From Croceivirga radicis (lineage in GTDB: Bacteria > Bacteroidota > Bacteroidia > Flavobacteriales > Flavobacteriaceae), in assembly GCF_002072105.2 (NCBI RefSeq), contig NZ_MTBC01000001.1, forward strand, positions 588,544 through 652,543: a stretch of DNA of 64,000 nucleotides. The letters run 5' to 3'. Below are positions 9,178 through 16,542 of the stretch, in pieces; the first letter of the stretch is position 1; the number at the start of each line of letters is the position of its first letter. The position numbers and the translations under genes were made by a program. The notes under the pieces are model-generated. The model had not been told where the DNA came from and ran no database searches. It worked only from the letters and a program-made list of their open reading frames with translations.

Positions 9178-10191
9178 ATGAAAAAAAGCATATTGGGCAT
9201 GGTCATGATTATGACCGTATTGAGCTGCCAAAGAAAAAGTTCATTACCAGCTATTGCTCCAGATATTATTACCGAAAAAACAATTAACGATACAGACGAT
9301 CCTGCAATTTGGGTTAACCCAGAAAACCCGGCCAACAGTATTGTATTTGGTACGGACAAGAAAACAAACGGTGGGGTTTATGCGTTCGATTTAGCGGGCA
9401 AAATCATCAAAGAAAAATCAATAACGGGTATAAAAAGACCTAATAACGTAGACTTAGAATATGGTTTTAAGTTAACAGATTCTACCCAGACAGATATTAT
9501 CATGTTCACGGAAAGAGAAAGGCAGCAAGTACGCTTGTTCAGCGTTCCAGATATGCGACCTTTGGATAATGGTGGTTTTAAGGTCTTTGAAGATGCTACC
9601 GGGGTAGAGCATAATTTACCAATGGGTATTGCAATTTATAAATCGCCAAAAGATAGTACGGTTTATGCTATTGTAGGGCGTAAATCGGGACCAAAAACTG
9701 ATTATTTATATCAATATAAATTAGTCTCCTCAGGTGGTGAGGTAACTATGGAGTTGGTACGTAAGTTTGGGGCATTTAGTGGTCAAAAAGAAATAGAAGC
9801 CATTGCGGTAGATGATGAAAATGGATTGGTTTATTTTTCAGACGAAGGCGTGTGTATACGTAAATACTATGCTGAGCCAACTATGGGGAACAAAGAAATT
9901 TCTTGTTTTGGAGGTGAACGTTTTCTAGAAGATATTGAAGGTATTGCTATTGCGACATACCCTAACGGAGAGGGATATATCATAGTTTCTAACCAACAAC
10001 AAGGGGAATTTAATATATTCTCTAGAACGGATAATACTTTTGTTAAAGCCGTGAATTTAACAACCACGGAGACAGATGGTTGTGATGTGGTTACCGTACC
10101 CTTGAACAATACTTTTAAAAGTGGTCTGTTTGTGGCAATGAACGATGCTAAGGACTTTTATTTTTATGATTTGGACAGACTTTTAAAATAG
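9178..10191 (+). CDS. 3-phytase, beta-propeller type, lipoprotein
   Basis: This 337-residue protein belongs to the beta-propeller phytase family, which hydrolyses phosphate from calcium-bound phytate. Diagnostic stretches are DTDDPAIWVNPENP (about 41-54), RPNNVDLEYGF (about 89-99) and EIEAIAVDDENGLVYFSDEG (about 203-222), carrying the acidic calcium-binding residues of the family. The N-terminus is a lipoprotein signal with Cys near position 17 (MTVLSCQ), so the enzyme is probably anchored to the outer membrane. It follows the TonB receptor after a hairpin. Surface phytate cleavage coupled to uptake is the simplest reading. Family assignment is strong; the exact substrate is not proven. Confidence 0.92.
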   Translation: MKKSILGMVMIMTVLSCQRKSSLPAIAPDIITEKTINDTDDPAIWVNPENPANSIVFGTDKKTNGGVYAFDLAGKIIKEKSITGIKRPNNVDLEYGFKLTDSTQTDIIMFTERERQQVRLFSVPDMRPLDNGGFKVFEDATGVEHNLPMGIAIYKSPKDSTVYAIVGRKSGPKTDYLYQYKLVSSGGEVTMELVRKFGAFSGQKEIEAIAVDDENGLVYFSDEGVCIRKYYAEPTMGNKEISCFGGERFLEDIEGIAIATYPNGEGYIIVSNQQQGEFNIFSRTDNTFVKAVNLTTTETDGCDVVTVPLNNTFKSGLFVAMNDAKDFYFYDLDRLLK

Positions 10192-10210
10192 ATGTTTGTT
10201 CAACGCTGAT

Positions 10211-10247
10211 AAAAGCCCCAAACAGTGCAAGTTTGGGGCTTTTATTT
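10211..10247. terminator. Bidirectional terminator between phytase and haloperoxidase
   Basis: AAAAGCCCCAAAC at 10211-10223 pairs perfectly (13 bp) with GTTTGGGGCTTTT at 10231-10243 around a 7-nt loop. The A- and T-rich flanks let it serve both converging genes. Confidence 0.92.
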
Positions 10248-10276
10248 TAAAATAAAAATAAGAGCTTAAAGAAAAT

Positions 10277-12211
10277 TTATATTCTGATGGTAGTGCCATC
10301 AAATTTGCAAAGTGTCATAGAAAAATTTTCCGTGTAAGTTAGTTTTTGTTCTTCAAGGATACCAATGGCAATTTGTTCGCCCATCAAAATAGATTCATAA
10401 TAATCTGTAAAGTAGTGCACGCCTGCCCAATCTCTGCCTATTGCAATATTAGAAGCTAATTTGTTAAGTTCTCCTTCTACCGTTAGATGGGTAAGGTTAC
10501 ATTCATTATCTAAAACGGGAACTATGTCCAGTTTTTGTCCATTTTTAGTAGAAACATATGCTAGATTAGAAGCGCAATAATCTCCGTCTGGTTTTAACTT
10601 TTTAAGTAAGTCCTTGGTTTCTTGTTGTAAGTCTTCTAAATCTTCGGGTACAATACTTAAATGATGTTTATGATCAAAGAAGGCCTTTAAAATGGTGACA
10701 CATGCCCCTGCAACTGTGGCATGACCTGCACCATATGCAGGATGCATGGGAGAGCCTTCACAAAAAGCCATTGGTAAAAGATAATTATTTGCACCATTCT
10801 TAGCTTCAACTTTATTTAATATACATTCAATGTTGTTAAACATTTTTTCTAGCTCAGGTGCGGTATGTTTTAAATTGTCCAATTTGTGAAGCCTTGCTGC
10901 TAAAACCTCTGGTCTACACCTTCTATGTACGTTATATTTTTGAAAGCGAACCGCTTTTAAAGCTCTCGTGGCAACTTCTGTTACTAAAGATAAAATATGT
11001 GGGCCTCCAAAATGAGCAAAACCCTGTTGGTGGTCTCTATTATCCGCTTCTTGAAAAGGAATACCAGGGTCAAATGGCACACCCTTTGCTAATAGCATTA
11101 AGCAGGCATTTAAATATGCTTCATAAAGAGCATCATGGTGTACGTAGGTTGCTAAATCTCTTGGAGTATGTATAAATCTTTTTAGAGGACTGCTTAGATA
11201 ATCTTCAAAACCTCTAAAATCAGCTCCATTTTGAGCATCGAGCCATTCATCCCAATCCGTTAAGAAATCTTTTCCCGGTTCTGCAATGGCAACGCGTTGA
11301 TCTATTTCAATAGAACCATATTGAATAAAGCCTGCAGCTGGCGAATTTTGACCATGTAATCCTTTATTTCCTGCCAAAAGAAATTGAGAAATATATGGGC
11401 CAACATCGTCACCACAAGTTATACCTCTAAAAGCAGTTGCAGGGGTCTGTAAAAAATCTCTCCTACGCTGTGCTTGCTGTTGGTTTAGCTTAAGGTTCAC
11501 GGTAGGATCAAACCAAGCTAATGTATTAAGGCAATCTGTATATTCCTTAATTTGTTCTACATGGTTTTTTTGGGCATCTAAGGCATCTAAGGTAGTGTTG
11601 GTAGATATGTCTTCCTTAGATTTACCACTGCCTATGCCCATTACCCCAACTGTAAAGGCATTAAAAGGAACGTCTCTTAAAAGTGCTTGTGCATATACTT
11701 CGGCCATTTCGGCATCCAATTCTGCTGAACCCAATTCTGGATGGGGAGGCATGGTTACGGCTTGTGCATCCGGGCCCTCTAAATCATAGGATAAACCAGC
11801 ACTTTGACTTTCCCAAGCTCTTACGGATACCGCTTTACCGTTTTTTCCATTATTCGCCTTGTCCGATTTCCATTTGAATTCATGATTGCAGTAATGTTCT
11901 CCCAAACTGTTTTTTACATGGCCCAGCGGCGTATCTCTAAAATCTCTAAAGTCCCCACTATCAATTCCCCGTATCAACAATTGAAAATGGTCTGGATTAT
12001 CTACTAGCCCCGTGTCTTCGCAGTGCGGCAACCCTTTGGTAAAATTCATTAAATAAGAGGCTTTGTTTTCGTGTGGGTCCTTACTTTTAACCTTTTTTCT
12101 CCTAAACTTATGTTCGTCCCCATTGCTGTAATGGTATGGGTGAATTCTGTTTTTAGCTGTGCTTGAGGCTAAATTTCTTGCATTTGCAGCTCCTTCTCTA
12201 CGTTTGCTCAT
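10277..12211 (-). CDS. Vanadium-dependent haloperoxidase, algal type
   Basis: A 644-residue member of the vanadium haloperoxidase/PAP2 superfamily, which oxidises halides with hydrogen peroxide. The vanadate pocket reads K425-x7-R433-P (KYNVHRRCRP), HPAYGAGH with H490 and H497, and GRDWAGVHY with R593 and H599. The K-x7-RP spacing and the stretch HATVAGACVTILKAFFD resemble red- and brown-algal bromoperoxidases (Corallina, Ascophyllum) more than the fungal chloroperoxidase (K-x6-RP). The usual Ser of the SGH triad is Ala495 here. No signal peptide is visible. It is slightly longer than the roughly 600-residue algal enzymes and stands alone, converging on the phytase gene. Halide preference cannot be read from sequence. 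Confidence 0.9.
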   Translation of the reverse strand: MSKRREGAANARNLASSTAKNRIHPYHYSNGDEHKFRRKKVKSKDPHENKASYLMNFTKGLPHCEDTGLVDNPDHFQLLIRGIDSGDFRDFRDTPLGHVKNSLGEHYCNHEFKWKSDKANNGKNGKAVSVRAWESQSAGLSYDLEGPDAQAVTMPPHPELGSAELDAEMAEVYAQALLRDVPFNAFTVGVMGIGSGKSKEDISTNTTLDALDAQKNHVEQIKEYTDCLNTLAWFDPTVNLKLNQQQAQRRRDFLQTPATAFRGITCGDDVGPYISQFLLAGNKGLHGQNSPAAGFIQYGSIEIDQRVAIAEPGKDFLTDWDEWLDAQNGADFRGFEDYLSSPLKRFIHTPRDLATYVHHDALYEAYLNACLMLLAKGVPFDPGIPFQEADNRDHQQGFAHFGGPHILSLVTEVATRALKAVRFQKYNVHRRCRPEVLAARLHKLDNLKHTAPELEKMFNNIECILNKVEAKNGANNYLLPMAFCEGSPMHPAYGAGHATVAGACVTILKAFFDHKHHLSIVPEDLEDLQQETKDLLKKLKPDGDYCASNLAYVSTKNGQKLDIVPVLDNECNLTHLTVEGELNKLASNIAIGRDWAGVHYFTDYYESILMGEQIAIGILEEQKLTYTENFSMTLCKFDGTTIRI

Positions 12212-12425
12212 AGTACTATAATTTTTAAAGTTAATAGGCGGCTTTATTAGCGGGGAACTATGAGCGGAGGATTTTTAGGCAAAGTAAATTATAGATTGAA
12301 ATCCAATACTTTTAAATTGTGTAGAGAGCTAATTATAATGTGTAACTAGTATATAATCAGTGTGTTAATTCGTTTTTATTGTGGTCTTGTATGCGAAAAG
12401 TGCATGAAATTGTATAACCTATAGC

Positions 12426-13529
12426 TTACCACCGTTGGTTTCGAAACTTTTGGTCAATGGCGTATTCTATATTCGCTTTTAAATATTCTTCTGGATTATA
12501 GTTAGGTAGTGGTAAAATAGATTCAAGTAGTTGTGTGTCCCATTTTTGAGGTTTTCCAGTCAAATACGGGGTAAGGTGAACGCCAATGGTTTCATAATAG
12601 AATTTTTCCAAAGTAGTTTCGAAACCTCCAACGCTATCTACAATTTCTTGTGTAAGTTGGTAATTTTTAAAATTAACCGCCTCTAGAATTTTTGATATTC
12701 CAGTAAGTATATGGGTGCCTATAGGATTTACTATATTGAGTTGTTCTACAGGTTGGTCTAGTACCTTACAAATTACTTTGGCGGCATAATCTGTTGGTAT
12801 AATATTTAAGTTGCTATCATTACCAGCTTGTATACGTACGCTACCCTGTTCTGTTTTATGCTGAAAAAATTTAGCGAACAAATAAAACACCATGTATTTG
12901 GAGATAAAAAAACGGGGTTTCTCCAAAGCGTTACCACCTAGAACACTAGGTCTCAAAATTTGAATTTCAATGCCGCTTTCGCCACATTGTTGTGCCACAT
13001 ATTTTTCTGCGGCATGTTTAGAGGCTTCGTAGTAATTTCTATATTCCGCATTAGTATTATTCAGGTAATCATTGCCAATAACCCCATCTTGTTTGCCAGC
13101 GGCAAAAGCAGTACTTATGTAGACAAACTTTTTTAAGTATGGTTTAAAGGCATTGAATAGCTGTTTGGTAAAGCTAAGATTCTCTTCAAAAATCTGCGTT
13201 TCGTCTTTTGGGTTAACAGATAGATTAACAAAGCCCGCAGAATGCACCATGTAATAACGTTGGTTCAAGTCTAGGTAGTATTCTGGCTGTAATGCCTCAC
13301 TTGCTTCTATTATCCTTAATTTGTCTTGAATTGCTTGTAAATTCTGCGCTACAAATTTGGGAGCCATAGCGCTAGTAAGCATATTTTGTATTCTTTCAGC
13401 GGCATTAACAGACTTTTTATTCCGTACCAAAAGCCAAATACAATTAAGTTCGTTAAACCGCTCTTCTAACAACCTAAATAATAGTTGCGAGCCTAAAGTT
13501 CCTGTTGCTCCAGTTAAAATAATATGCAT
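12426..13529 (-). CDS. Extended SDR / thioester-reductase-like NAD(P)-dependent protein
   Basis: This 367-residue protein has an N-terminal Rossmann motif (GATGTLGSQLLFRLL, residues 7-21), the fingerprint VHSAGFVNLS and the catalytic Y-x3-K in YYEASKHAAEKY. It resembles the NAD_binding_4 (male-sterility / fatty acyl or thioester reductase) branch, which reduces acyl thioesters, more than sugar epimerases. The C-terminal substrate domain gives no firm substrate clue. It lies downstream of ahcY on the same strand but is separated by a terminator-like hairpin, so it is probably transcribed on its own. A phosphopantetheinyl transferase gene is nearby; a link through carrier-protein thioesters is possible but speculative. 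Confidence 0.75.
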   Translation of the reverse strand: MHIILTGATGTLGSQLLFRLLEERFNELNCIWLLVRNKKSVNAAERIQNMLTSAMAPKFVAQNLQAIQDKLRIIEASEALQPEYYLDLNQRYYMVHSAGFVNLSVNPKDETQIFEENLSFTKQLFNAFKPYLKKFVYISTAFAAGKQDGVIGNDYLNNTNAEYRNYYEASKHAAEKYVAQQCGESGIEIQILRPSVLGGNALEKPRFFISKYMVFYLFAKFFQHKTEQGSVRIQAGNDSNLNIIPTDYAAKVICKVLDQPVEQLNIVNPIGTHILTGISKILEAVNFKNYQLTQEIVDSVGGFETTLEKFYYETIGVHLTPYLTGKPQKWDTQLLESILPLPNYNPEEYLKANIEYAIDQKFRNQRW

Positions 13530-13548
13530 ACCAAGCTATTGTTCACTT

Positions 13549-13579
13549 AAAAAACAAACCCCTGCTTTTGCAAGGGTTT
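13549..13579 (-). terminator. Terminator of ahcY
   Basis: On the minus strand, a 10-bp stem (AAACCCTTGC against GCAGGGGTTT, one mismatch) with a four-base loop is followed by GTTTTTT. Confidence 0.7.
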
Positions 13580-13603
13580 ATAAAAGATTAACAAAGGTAA
13601 AAA

Positions 13604-14920
13604 TTAATACCTGTAATATTCTGGCTTAAAAGGACCTTCTACCGTTACGCCAATGTAGGCCGCTTGGTCTTCTTTTAAAGTAGTTAACTCTGCGCCCAAT
13701 CTCGATAAGTGTAGTTCTGCAACTTTCTCATCTAAATGTTTTGGTAACATATAAACCTCATTATTGTAGTTTTCGCTATTTTTCCAAAGCTCTATTTGAG
13801 CTAAAGTTTGGTTAGTAAAACTATTACTCATTACAAAACTTGGGTGTCCTGTAGCACATCCAAGGTTTACCAATCTACCTTCTGCTAAAACAATAATGTC
13901 TTTACCGTTAACGGTGTATTTATCTACTTGTGGTTTAATTTCGTCCTTGGTACTGCCAAAGTTTTCATTTAACCATGCCATGTCTATTTCATTGTCAAAG
14001 TGGCCAATGTTACATACAATAGCCTTGTCTTTCATGGCCTCAAAATGTTCCCCACGTACAATGTCCTTGTTACCTGTAGTGGTAATAACAATATCAGAAT
14101 TACCAACAACGGTTTCTAATTTTTTTACTTCATAACCATCCATGCATGCTTGTAGTGCACAAATAGGATCTATCTCTGTTACGGTAACAATAGCTCCTGC
14201 ACCACGAAAAGAAGCAGCGGTACCTTTACCTACATCACCATAACCACAAACGGTTACGCGTTTACCGGCCAACATGGTATCTGTTGCTCTACGGATAGCA
14301 TCCACTGCACTTTCTTTACATCCGTATTTATTATCAAACTTAGACTTGGTAACAGAATCGTTTACGTTTATAGCGGGCATAGGTAAAGTTCCGTTTTTTA
14401 CACGCTCGTACAAACGGTGTACTCCTGTAGTGGTTTCTTCTGATAAACCCTTTACACCTGCAGCTAGTTCTGGGTATTTATCCAAGACCATGTTGGTAAG
14501 ATCACCACCATCATCTAAAATCATATTTAAGGGCTGTCTATCCTCTCCAAAGAATAAGGTTTGTTCAATACACCAATCAAACTCCTCTTCGTTCATACCC
14601 TTCCAGGCATAAACCGGAATACCTGCAGCGGCTATGGCAGCAGCGGCGTGGTCTTGGGTAGAGAATATATTACAAGAACTCCAAGTAACATCTGCTCCAA
14701 GCGCTACTAAAGTTTCTATAAGTACAGCTGTTTGTATGGTCATGTGCAAACAACCAGCAATACGTGCGCCTTTCAAGGGTTGTTCTTCTTTATATTCTTC
14801 CCTTAAAGCCATTAAACCGGGCATCTCTGCTTCTGCTAATTCTATCTCTTTTCTACCCCAATCGGCAAGGGCAATATCCTTCACCTTAAAAGGAACGTAA
14901 GCAATTGTTTTTGTGCTCAT
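13604..14920 (-). CDS. ahcY: Adenosylhomocysteinase (SAH hydrolase)
   Basis: 438 residues, full length for the family, ending in the typical KPEYYRY. It reversibly hydrolyses S-adenosylhomocysteine to homocysteine and adenosine with bound NAD, clearing the inhibitor left by methyltransferases. Visible motifs include [16 protein letters not shown] near residue 57, [16 protein letters not shown], the substrate segment [11 protein letters not shown], and the NAD-binding loop [21 protein letters not shown] consensus promoter precedes it, and it is read divergently from the phosphopantetheinyl transferase with only 65 bp between the two starts. Assignment is firm. Confidence 0.98.
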   Translation of the reverse strand: MSTKTIAYVPFKVKDIALADWGRKEIELAEAEMPGLMALREEYKEEQPLKGARIAGCLHMTIQTAVLIETLVALGADVTWSSCNIFSTQDHAAAAIAAAGIPVYAWKGMNEEEFDWCIEQTLFFGEDRQPLNMILDDGGDLTNMVLDKYPELAAGVKGLSEETTTGVHRLYERVKNGTLPMPAINVNDSVTKSKFDNKYGCKESAVDAIRRATDTMLAGKRVTVCGYGDVGKGTAASFRGAGAIVTVTEIDPICALQACMDGYEVKKLETVVGNSDIVITTTGNKDIVRGEHFEAMKDKAIVCNIGHFDNEIDMAWLNENFGSTKDEIKPQVDKYTVNGKDIIVLAEGRLVNLGCATGHPSFVMSNSFTNQTLAQIELWKNSENYNNEVYMLPKHLDEKVAELHLSRLGAELTTLKEDQAAYIGVTVEGPFKPEYYRY

Positions 14921-14956
14921 ACTATTTTTAATTTATTTTGATAGCAATTTTAGCCG

Positions 14957-14985
14957 CAAAGGTACAAATTACTTATCTTTTACAA
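14957..14985 (-). promoter_or_regulatory. Promoter of ahcY, abutting the divergent PPTase start
   Basis: On the minus strand, TTG (plus 14983-14985) is followed by 18 bases and TACCTTTG (plus 14957-14964), close to TTG-N19-TAnnTTTG. Its -33 element touches the GTG start codon of the divergent gene at 14986. Confidence 0.78.
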
Positions 14986-15627
14986 GTGCCCGTTTATAAA
15001 ACCATAACAGTATCGCCTACCACTAAAGTGTTGCTTTGGAAGGTAGAAGAACCCGAAGCAGTATTAGCCAAAGATGTATTGCTAACCCCACATTGCCAAA
15101 ACCGCATGGATGGGATGAAATCTGAAAGCCACCGAAGGGCCTTTCTAAGTATTAGACATTTAATGGCTTTAGAGGGGTATGCAGATAGTGATTTATATTA
15201 CGATGAAAATGGAAAACCCCATTTAAAGGATGGAAAGCATATTAGCATAACCCACTCTTATAATTTTACCGCAATAATATTAAGTGCTGCACATGAGGTG
15301 GGTATAGACATAGAAAAGCAACGCGATAAGATTATGAAAATAGCGTATAAATTTACGCCTATTGAAGAGTACCATACCTTGGCCAATGCCGAAGCCATTA
15401 TTCGTAAACTAACCATTGTCTGGGGTGCCAAAGAATCGCTCTACAAAATCTACGCCCAACCGGGTCTTAGTTTTTTAAAACATATAGATGTACAAGACTT
15501 TGCCATGGATACTGGAAAAACAACTGCACAAATAGTTTATGGCGATAAAAAATCGGTTTACGAAATAGATTTTTTTGAATTTGAAGGTTTTACCTGTGTT
15601 TATGCCCAAGCCAACCTTGGTTGTTGA
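14986..15627 (+). CDS. 4'-phosphopantetheinyl transferase superfamily protein
   Basis: A 213-residue Sfp-type transferase that moves 4'-phosphopantetheine from CoA to a carrier-protein serine. The two family signatures are present: GIDIEKQRDKI (magnesium-binding D-x-E) and WGAKESLYKIY (the WxxKES/A motif). The start is the GTG at 14986, giving PVYKTITVSPTTKVLLW after the initiator, the usual flavobacterial beginning of this family. A reading from 14938 would add residues covering the ahcY promoter. It heads a run of same-strand genes (thiamine-binding protein, PnuC, kinase). Target carrier protein unknown. Confidence 0.88.
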   Translation: MPVYKTITVSPTTKVLLWKVEEPEAVLAKDVLLTPHCQNRMDGMKSESHRRAFLSIRHLMALEGYADSDLYYDENGKPHLKDGKHISITHSYNFTAIILSAAHEVGIDIEKQRDKIMKIAYKFTPIEEYHTLANAEAIIRKLTIVWGAKESLYKIYAQPGLSFLKHIDVQDFAMDTGKTTAQIVYGDKKSVYEIDFFEFEGFTCVYAQANLGC

Positions 15628-15665
15628 AGCATTTAACTGTAGATTTATAGCCCTAAACCCAATAG

Positions 15666-15926
15666 ATGAAAATTTCTGTAGAACTAACCCTAACCCCACT
15701 GCATGATGATTTTGAACCCGTTATCATCAATTTTATAAAACAATTAAGGGCTTCTGGTTTAAAAACCATTGAAACTCCCTTAAGTACCCAAATTTATGGG
15801 GATTATGACAAGGTAATGGCTTTGTTAACAGTGGAAATTAAGGAAGCTATGGAACTTATGGAACACGGTTTACTTTGGATGAAAATTGTTAAGTCAGATT
15901 TGAGCGATTATGAGCCAAATTTTTGA
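15666..15926 (+). CDS. Thiamine-binding protein, MTH1187/YkoF-like family (DUF77)
   Basis: This 86-residue protein starts MKISVELTLTPLHDDFEP, the characteristic beta-strand opening of the small MTH1187/YkoF-type ferredoxin-like family. Members of the related YkoF family bind thiamine. It has no signal peptide, so it acts in the cytoplasm. Its last 17 bp overlap the start of the PnuC-family transporter, indicating tight co-translation and a shared pathway. Because PnuC relatives called PnuT import thiamine in Bacteroidota, this neighbour raises the chance that the transporter carries thiamine rather than nicotinamide riboside. Confidence 0.8.
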   Translation: MKISVELTLTPLHDDFEPVIINFIKQLRASGLKTIETPLSTQIYGDYDKVMALLTVEIKEAMELMEHGLLWMKIVKSDLSDYEPNF

Positions 15927-16542
15927 TTTTTTCTTCTATGCCTATGAGGGTAGGTCGCTTTCTCTTATAATTTTAGAAGCAACGGCTTTCTTTTTTGGAA
16001 TTGCATCTGTGATTTACGCCAAAAGAGAAAATATTTTGGTATACCCTACCGGTTTAGTTGCCACCGCAATAACGGTTTACCTTTTTTTTATAGACAGTTT
16101 GTATGGCGATATGATGATGAATTTCTACTACTCCGTAATGAGTATTTATGGCTGGTGGAACTGGTCTAGGACTAAAGAAAAACAGCAAGTTGTAGTTATC
16201 TCTAGAACCAACACTAGAGAAAAAGGTATTGGTTTTATCTTCTTTTTAATAACCATGTTTATTACTTATGGTGTATATAGGTGGTTTGGTAAAGAATTAG
16301 AATGGACCAATTATGTAGATATCTTCACCTCTGGTATTTTCTTTACCGCCATGTGGTATATGGCAACAAAAAAAATAGAGAATTGGACCCTATGGATAAT
16401 TGGTGATTTTATAACCGTTCCTTTATATGCTTACAGGGGATGGGGTATGTTTGCACTACAATATTTAATTTTTACCATTTTGGCCATTCAAGGATATAGA
16501 CAATGGAAAAAAAGCTTGAGCAGCAACCAACAGACCTCCTAA
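15910..16542 (+). CDS. pnuC: PnuC-family vitamin transporter (nicotinamide riboside or thiamine)
   Basis: 210 residues with about seven membrane helices and the PnuC landmarks VYPTGLVATAITVYLF and YGWWNWSRTKEKQ (conserved Trp-rich segment), plus GDFITVPLYAYRG near the C-terminus. PnuC proteins are facilitators that rely on intracellular phosphorylation to trap the vitamin. The next gene, overlapping by 40 bp, begins with a NadR-type nucleoside kinase domain, which fits nicotinamide riboside import. The preceding thiamine-binding-family gene and the TPP-riboswitch receptor 8 kb away would instead fit the thiamine-specific PnuT subgroup. Family certain, substrate open. Confidence 0.87.
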   Translation: MSQIFDFFFYAYEGRSLSLIILEATAFFFGIASVIYAKRENILVYPTGLVATAITVYLFFIDSLYGDMMMNFYYSVMSIYGWWNWSRTKEKQQVVVISRTNTREKGIGFIFFLITMFITYGVYRWFGKELEWTNYVDIFTSGIFFTAMWYMATKKIENWTLWIIGDFITVPLYAYRGWGMFALQYLIFTILAIQGYRQWKKSLSSNQQTS

